Source of the DNA: Allium sativum
Lineage: Eukaryota > Streptophyta > Magnoliopsida > Asparagales > Amaryllidaceae
Direction: 5' to 3'
DNA: 64,000 nt
Assembly: GCA_030737875.1 (NCBI GenBank)
Contig: CM060922.1
Span: 299,079,456-299,143,455 of the forward strand
In this document: positions 57,152-64,000 of the stretch, piece after piece
Layout: the number at the start of each line of letters is the position of its first letter
Position numbering within the stretch: position 1 is the first letter of the stretch
Notes under the pieces: model-generated
Database searches by the model: none
The model's input: only the letters and a program-made list of their open reading frames with translations
Told to the model about the DNA's origin: nothing
Translations under genes and position numbers: made by a program

Positions 57152-60100
57152 TGTAATAACCGGAAATCTGAGCAAATTTAAAATTTTTATTTTGGCAATT
57201 TTAATGAATTTTGGATATTTAAAATGAATTATTTTAAATAATAACGACGAGAAATTTATTTTGAATAGAATTAGAATGTATATATTTATATAGATTGTCG
57301 TTAGAATATAAATATTTATTTCTATTTATAAAAGGAATTGAAAATGGCGCGGTAGTTCGAAAATTCGATTTTAAATTTCAACCGAATGTACAGGATTCAA
57401 AATAAACCGGATTTTAGTGAAACGAAAAACATTAGAATCCAACTAAAAATATCTTTCAAACGAATCTAGAAAATCAAAATTTCATAGCGGGAATCAAAAG
57501 ATATGTCCAGTTGAAAATTCAAGATAGTCGCTATGGAAAATATAGCCCTTAAAAAAGGAAATTTTGCAAACGATCTCTGTTTTCGACGAAACCACTTTTG
57601 TTGGATCCAGGACATCAAATTATTGCTAGGTTTCAAAATTCATAATTTTTGAAGTCGATATGTGAGCGTGGCACACTTAAACGTGTTTTAACAGTTTTAG
57701 TCAAATTCAATCGACTAGAAAATGGCCATTTTTCAAACGGTCTAAGAATTTGATGAAATTAGTTTTGTTAGAACCGTATCATTAATATGAAGCTAGAAAT
57801 AATTTTTCTGGAATTTTCATAATCAATAGGTGACCCCAGTAAATTTAAATGTATTTTTATTATTGAATATATAGATTTATATTTCAATTTAAATGAAAAC
57901 TGATCGTAACAGCCGAATTGAGTTACAGGACATATCCCATTGTGTTCGGAATGGGGGTAATTAGCTAGGGGCGACAGTCATTGGGCCTCGATTGGAGATC
58001 GAATTTAAAAGTTGCTTTTTAGAATTAATTAAATATATATTATTATATAATACCTCTCTCTCCTATACTGTGCAACTCAAAATCGGTTAAATAAAAAAAA
58101 AACAAAGAACCCCCTCCCCCGATGGATCTCGTTCGGGCCCACGTCGCGCCGCCTTAACCTCGCCGCCGCCCCCATCTAATCGTCGCCGCCTCCCTAGCTT
58201 CTCCCTCCTCCCTTGCTGACGCAAAACCTGATTCCCCCAAGACCCAGAAACCCTTAGCCCGCCTTCGTTCAGCTCCAGCCACCCTCCCTGTCACTTGAGC
58301 GCCACCGCTCGACTGCGCCTCCGCCACTGACGCTGCGCCACCCCATGTCCCGGCGAGACCACCCCCTCTCTCCGATTCCGCCCTCTCCTCCTCCGTACGA
58401 TAAATTAAGGTGAGCTACCCCTTCTTTATTTATTTTAAATTCAGATTTTAATTTAAATACATTGATTAAATTCATTTTTTTATTATTTAAATACTTTGTT
58501 TAAATTCGCTTTTTAGTTTATATAAAAAGTTTAGATTTTTAGTAAATAAATAAGAAGTGTTTAGCTATAAAATATGATTTTTATATTATAAAGATAATAA
58601 AAATATGATTTTTTTATATTATAGAGATAATAAAAATATGATTTTTATATTATAGAGATAATACGAATATGATTTTTATATAGTAGACATTATAAAAATA
58701 TGATTTTTATAAGATAAAGAATATAAAAATACAATTTTTTTATATATGTTATAGCGAAATAAAAATTCGATCTTTATATAAGAAGTAGGAATATAAAAAT
58801 ATAATTTTTATATATAAAGAAGCATCGTAAAAATATATGAAGTAGAAATAAAAATGTGATTTTTATTTATTGGAATGAAGCAATATTTTTTTTTTATGAA
58901 CAGCGTGGTAAGGACTACATTGGAATTTAAACAAATCCAAACGGTTCAGATGTTTAGAAGTAAAACTGGCGGAGTGGAACCCAAAGGTGAGAACTCCTCA
59001 CTTTTGTTTTAATTTCTAGTTTGAAATATATACTAGGATGCAGACGGTGCTTAGTAGCACCCGACACCCGTCTTCCACAGACCATGGATGACTTGGTTGT
59101 TTGATTGATGTGTTGTGAAAAATTGATTGTGTGATGTGAGATGGAATGAATAAAATATTTTATAGTTAAAAATATAATTTTTAACGTGTATATAAAATAA
59201 ATATGAATAAACAAATCGGATGATTTGTTTATGTACACCCATTTGAAGGATATTGATTGGGACGATAAATTTCACACATCGCCCAACTGCACAAATAAAA
59301 AATCGGTGTTTGTTGACTGAAACCCCACACAGGTATTGGGATGATATTTGACGTACACTAATCCCGATTGTTTAGTTGTATGTCAATCGATGGGTTGACA
59401 GACTGTATAATCATTAGTTATTTATATTTAATGCTTATGCAGTTGTGTGGTGCACTTTGGATGATGGTTGATTATTCATCATTGCTATTATATACATGTG
59501 TTGTAGGGAATCCATATAATTAACATTATATGGTAATTGATTAGGCCTCATTCCAAGTTAGAAAATAAAAAATATATTCTTGTGTTGAATAGAAGAAAAT
59601 TCATGTGTTGAATAAAAGAAAATTCATGTGTTGAATAAAATATATATTCATGTGTTGAATAAAAGAAAATTCATGTGTTGAAGAAAATATTCATTTGTTG
59701 AATAGAATAACGAAGTTATTGAAATATATAAAGCCGTGTTGGTTAGATTGACGCTGTTTTGACGTGAATGATATTTATATCGGTTTTATTCATTTTTATA
59801 ATGAATATCGAAAAAGAATTGATTTCAAAATATAACATTTTGAAAATATTATCATTTATAGATTAATGATATGGAATATTCAATTTTGATTAGAAATTGA
59901 ATATGATGTTGAAATCATTTTGAAAACGAATTTAAAACGATTTATAAAATACGTTTTGAAAGGAAATCGATGAAATATATATTATATATATATAATGGCC
60001 TGATTAGAACGCACCGCGCCACGGTAGTTCGCAAATTTCGACCATTGACTTCGAATGGATATTACGGGACATTCGACCGTCGGATCCTCCTAAAACCAGA

Positions 60101-63100
60101 ACCGTTGGGTTCGTATCGAAAAGGGCTTTCTATGTATATTAGAGATTTGAAATCTAACGGTTGTATATGGAATTATGTCCAAATAAAATTTGGGAAAGGT
60201 CGCTGTAAGTGCAGTTCGATGGCCGTTGATGGAAATTGACTGTACGGGCCTTGATAAAATTATTAAAAATAGTAATAATTTATGTAAAATCATAAGAAAT
60301 GATTTGGAAAGAATTGGGATGAAAAATTCCATATTTGAAAAGATAAAAATAGATTTTTATCGGAATGAACTAGTTTTGAACTAGAATTATAATCTATTTA
60401 TTTTTGAAATAAATAAATTGGATTTGAAAGGGTTTTAAAAGTAACCAGAATTTTCAATAATTGATTTTGAATTGATTTTTGGGTTTATCGTGAACGGTGT
60501 TTTAAATAACACTCATTCTTCAACCCGATTTACAGTGAAATGGGATTTGGAATTTATAAATCTTTTTGGTAAGATTTAAAGGAGATTTTCCAAAGTAAAG
60601 TTTTCCAATTTAATAAAATAAATTGGAATGGAATGGAATTCGATTTGGTAATAATCGAAGTGAATTTCTGTGGAGGAAGACAACTAATATATCTAGAATT
60701 TAAAAGGCTTTATTGTTATTCCATTTATATTATTAGTTGACTATGGAAGTTTATATCGATTATATATATCGATTTGTTTTCCATGAAAATTCCATTGTAA
60801 ATGGAATGCGATTTTGGGTTGTCGTGAATGGTATCTTTAATAATATTGTTCTTAGACCCAACAGAGTTAAGAAAATCAGAAACTAACTGGAGATTAGTTA
60901 AGTTAAATGGTTTCTTGGGTATTGATCTGATGTTGGTTTCGGCCTTCGGGGTTATTACTTAGGGAATTGTTCACTTGCTAATTTACGGTTAAAGGCTGAT
61001 GGAATAGAATGTGATTTTGGGTTTATAGTGAACCGCGTTTTAAATGACATTGGTTCTTTAACCCAGTTAAAGACAGAATATGATTTCCCAAGTTAAACAA
61101 TCATTAATATTGATTTTTGGGAAGATTAAAACCAAGTTGAGTTTTAATGAATCTTTAATTAGATTGATATGATCGGGAATGGAGTATCACCAGTTTTGCT
61201 CCAGGCGATAGTTCAATCTTTAATTAGATTTGAACGTGAAATGGTAATTGAATTTACCGATAACACCATGGTGTTAGATACGAAGTATGACCAGTTTTAC
61301 TTCATGGGATGAATAGGTTGGGGTTGGGAAATTTAACAAGTGATTACTTCGGTAAGGTTCGCTAATCTCGACTAGTTTGGATAAACCATAATTTGGTTTG
61401 AATTGATATTCAAAAGGAGATTAAAGAATAAATTTAAAGAATTTATCTTTGATAAAATTAATGTTAACCTTTCCCAAAGTATAAGAACATTGAATAAAAG
61501 AACATTCTGAATTGGAATGAGGCGTATGTTATATTTGTGTAACACTTGTTTATTATATATGTGAGTAATTCAGAAAGTCCGGGTTTATCTCATTCTGAAT
61601 AACTGATTCGATGATGTGTCGAGGATGAAGACGGTGGTCGAAGACCAGAGGTCTTCACATTGTTTGGATAATTATTGATGATCTTTATTGGGCTGTACCC
61701 CAAGAGGAGGGAATCGGTTGGTGATCGTCCACATGTACTTGGAGATCGATGGATATGCGAGGTACAAGGTGCCTCCGGTTTCGTTCAGACCTAGAACGGA
61801 CTTGTAAATGGACTGTGTGTCTGACATTGGATATCATTCTGTGTGATTGATGGATATCGGTTGCATGGAGTGGTTTGCCTGTGTGGCATGCTAAGATGCA
61901 AATGATCAAGGCTTCTATTGAAAAGCAGAGTCTTATGGTTGATGATCAAAGCACGTCCTGTGTGGCATCGCTTTGTGTAGCGTTGATTCGCGAGCCTCAC
62001 ACCCCGGTTGTGAACCAAAAACGGGAGAGGACCTCAGGGAGGGCATGCATTTCCTTCTAGCTAGGGTGGTGTCAGTGACCTACCAGCCCTGACATTTATA
62101 TTATTTTCACCTGTGTGATTGTTGGATTGCGAGGCGCCTCGGATATATCGGTGACTATGTGGAGCCGATGGAGTCATTTGGCTCATTGACGCCCCAAAGG
62201 GCGGGGAAACGTAGTGTTCAGGCATTATAATCCACATCGGTGGACCGGACCTGACGATCCAAGGGGCAGTTGCAGCTGTTCCTGAGGGGCGGGCTAGAGC
62301 GTCTCGAATTCGGTAGAGGACGATCCCTTGCCTCGGTTCATAGATGGAAATCAAACTTCTAATACGCGACATTGCGGTTTTAGTTATAAACCTATATATG
62401 GTGACATAGTGGTATGGGACACTTATGCCTTCTATGATTGATACTTATGATTGAAATTGTTTTGAGAGTACACACTTAAAGTAATAACAAAGCTGAAATT
62501 TAGCGTATCAAGCATTCTTTGGCTATTATAAGGTAAAACCCTATCCTCCGGCTTGTGTTGCATTGTGTGATGGGACCTGGGTCTTATAATATCTTCATTA
62601 TTCTTTATTTTAGCATTGCGTTGTTGTTTTATGCACTGGCATTCTTGGGAGGAAACTCGTTCCGTGTTATACGGCGTGGTCCCTTGATTTACCTAACTTT
62701 AAAATAAAGATTAATAACTATTTTAGTTCTCACACCAGTCACATGACTGACCTGGAGTTTATTGTTTTAGCCTCTACTCTGGGTGCCCCTATTTTCCGCA
62801 CGGGCAGCTAGTAGTTTTGGTTTTGATTATTTATATTCATAGGATCCTGATTTACAGTTGAAACGATATCCGGAAAGCTCTGTATCCGTATATCTCTTTC
62901 AGTTGTGTATGTATTATTTTTCCGCTGCTACGAAATGTATTGTAATCTCTGATATTTAGTGAATGTGTAATATTGATTTATACTCTGTATATTCTTGTGT
63001 TCTGACGGAATTGTTGTAATTAACAATGAAATGTTCTTCTGTTTGTGTTCCGATTCGTCTTGTCCTCATTACAATCCGTGCTTTCCTTCACGGGGAAGTT

Positions 63101-63112
63101 CGGGTCATAACA
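57152..63112 (+). mobile_element. D2 3' LTR (5961 bp)
   Basis: Matches the 5' LTR end to end with scattered substitutions and small indels and contains the same promoter, leader, arrays and stem-loop block. Ends CATAACA. Confidence 0.95.
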
Positions 63113-63117
63113 AGTCC

Positions 63118-63764
63118 AGCATTAGGATGGCACCATACGAGGCGTTATATGGGCAACCGTGCAATTCTCTGGCATGTTTGTTAGAAACTGAAGATAAGTT
63201 GGTTCTTGGGCCAGAAATGATAAGAGAGACCTCATATTATATCGAGATCGTTCGGCAACGAATGAAGGCAGCCCAAGATTGTTAGAAAAATTACGCCGAT
63301 AAGCATCGTAGGGACTTGGAATTCGACATTGGCGATATGGTTTTCGTGAAGGTTTCGCCGTTGAAGCATATGTTGAGATTTGGAAGTAAAGGAAAGTTAG
63401 CTCCTAGATTCTACGGACCGTTTCTAATAGTCGAGCGAATTGGAAAGCTCGCATATAGATTGGAGTTACCTGAGAAGATGTCGAGTATGCATAATATGTT
63501 CCATGTGTCGTTTCTAAGAAATTTGTGCATGATTCGATTAAGGTGGTATCTCCAGAGCAGTATGAAGACCTAAAAGTGGAAACTGCAGTTGCGAGACCTC
63601 ATGAGCCACTTGGTGGTGCGGGAAATGACACGAAACAACTTAGGAGGAAGACCATTAGGCTTGTAAAGGTAGAATGGACTGAAGATGGTGACGATTGTAC
63701 ATGGGAGACGGAAGAGAGCATGAAGGCGACTCATTCAGAACTCTTCGTCGGTAGGACCCTTTGA
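63118..63764 (+). pseudogene. pol: E integrase end and chromodomain-like tail
   Basis: Continues E after D2: SIRMAPYEALYGQPCNSLA, then LVLGPEMIRET. A stop is at 63283. The GPY/F module shows KLAPRFYGPFLIVERIGKLA (about 63394-63455) and NMFHVSFLRN. A one-base frameshift near 63525 is needed to continue with QYEDLKVET and the tail VKVEWTEDGDDCTWETEE (about 63666-63720), which resembles the chromodomain-like end of B. Final stop at 63762-63764. Confidence 0.85.
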
Positions 63765-63943
63765 TATTGTACCATCGTTATATAGTTGTATCTTGTTGAT
63801 TATTTGATAGAATTGCACATCCTAGGATTAGGCTATGGATGCATGACTTGATGGATGCTAGTTTGGATGATGAATTGGCTTCTCATGGATGATAGGCATG
63901 CAGAACTGTTGTGTTTGCTTGGAATTTCGGGGCTGAAATTCTT
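63765..63943 (+). other. E non-coding stretch before the 3' LTR
   Basis: No gene. Ends in a TTTCGGGGCTGAAAT motif like that of B. Confidence 0.7.
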
Positions 63944-64000
63944 AAGGGGGAGAGAATGTAACAGCCCACATTTTACGTATCGGAAGATCATAAAATATTT
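63944..64000 (+). mobile_element. E polypurine tract and start of 3' LTR
   Basis: AAGGGGGAGAGAA (63944-63956) precedes TGTAACAGCCC at 63957. The following bases match the 5' LTR start at 43926; the rest is outside the window. Confidence 0.9.

Larger units (their letters stand above)
50159..63112 (+). mobile_element. Element D2: non-autonomous retrotransposon with giant LTRs
   Basis: LTRs 50159-56132 (5974 bp) and 57152-63112 (5961 bp), both TG...CA, around an internal region of 1019 bp with a primer site and polypurine tract but no coding capacity. Flanks AGTCT (50154-50158) and AGTCC (63113-63117) are a 5 bp target duplication with one change; element B, uninterrupted there, reads ATCC. LTRs make up about 92% of the element. 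The primer type and terminal motifs point to chromoviruses as a possible source of enzymes (inference). Confidence 0.95.
43926..64000 (+). mobile_element. Element E: chromovirus related to B, interrupted by D2, runs past the window
   Basis: 5' LTR 43926-46807, primer site 46810-46821, gag-pol remnant 47033-50158 and 63118-63764, polypurine tract before 63957, and the first 44 bases of the 3' LTR. Coding parts follow B closely in order. The left flank AATAG (43921-43925) is the candidate target duplication; the right copy is outside. It is inserted in G and carries D2 in its integrase. Confidence 0.9.

Noticed and set aside
62061..62372. 103-codon minus-strand frame in the D2 3' LTR
   Set aside because: The left LTR copy does not keep it as one open frame, and it shows no known motif.
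1..64000. Host protein-coding genes
   Set aside because: All stretches with convincing protein motifs belong to gag-pol or the Tat extra ORF; other frames are short, unconserved or repeat-derived.

Overview
The window is plant nuclear DNA, almost certainly from a repeat-rich, probably pericentromeric or heterochromatic part of a flowering-plant chromosome. I find no host gene, no tRNA or rRNA gene and no CRISPR-like array. Nearly every base belongs to nested Ty3/Gypsy LTR retrotransposons. Plant origin rests on the TGGTATCAGAGC primer-binding sites (plant initiator Met-tRNA), the chromodomain-type and Tat-type polyproteins, and plant-style TATA promoters in the LTRs. All names A-G below are working labels.

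Layout. (1) 1-1519: the right part of D1, an element whose ~1.0 kb internal region has no gag or pol; its 3' LTR is cut off after ~70 bp. (2) 1520-4990 and 30064 to ~37050: a minus-strand Tat-lineage element (C) with decayed gag, protease, RT, RNase H, second RNase H and integrase, plus a decayed coiled-coil ORF antisense to pol (1520-3299). (3) 4991-30058: a minus-strand element (A) with 4.2 kb LTRs around a 2.3 kb internal region, inserted in C with a perfect AAGCT target duplication. Its 5' LTR is split twice, by a plus-strand solo LTR of the same family (12265-16909) and by a complete but decayed chromovirus (B, 19640-29425, duplication GATAA). (4) ~37050-39323: AT-rich DNA with four spaced copies of a module. 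(5) 39324-43925: part of a diverged minus-strand giant LTR (G). (6) 43926 to past the end: a chromovirus (E) related to B, split in its integrase by D2 (50159-63112), a giant-LTR element with LTRs of 5974 and 5961 bp around only 1019 bp.

The elements can be read as a chain: C received A, and A received the solo-LTR element and B. Separately, G received E, and E received D2. None is autonomous now. B and E carry many stops and frameshifts, and B and C have both lost the integrase catalytic glutamate. D and A lack a complete pol, but keep the priming and terminal sequences of the chromovirus group, so they could have been mobilised by relatives of B or E (inference).

The most unusual signals are in the LTRs rather than in the proteins: an LTR-to-internal ratio near 6:1 in D2; conserved inverted-repeat modules shared by D2 and G; arrays of a 58 bp unit carrying GGTTAAGT/ACTTAACC dyads in family A; GTCGAC palindrome clusters upstream of TATA boxes in unrelated families; and good splice-donor sequences inside the LTR leaders with acceptors just before gag.
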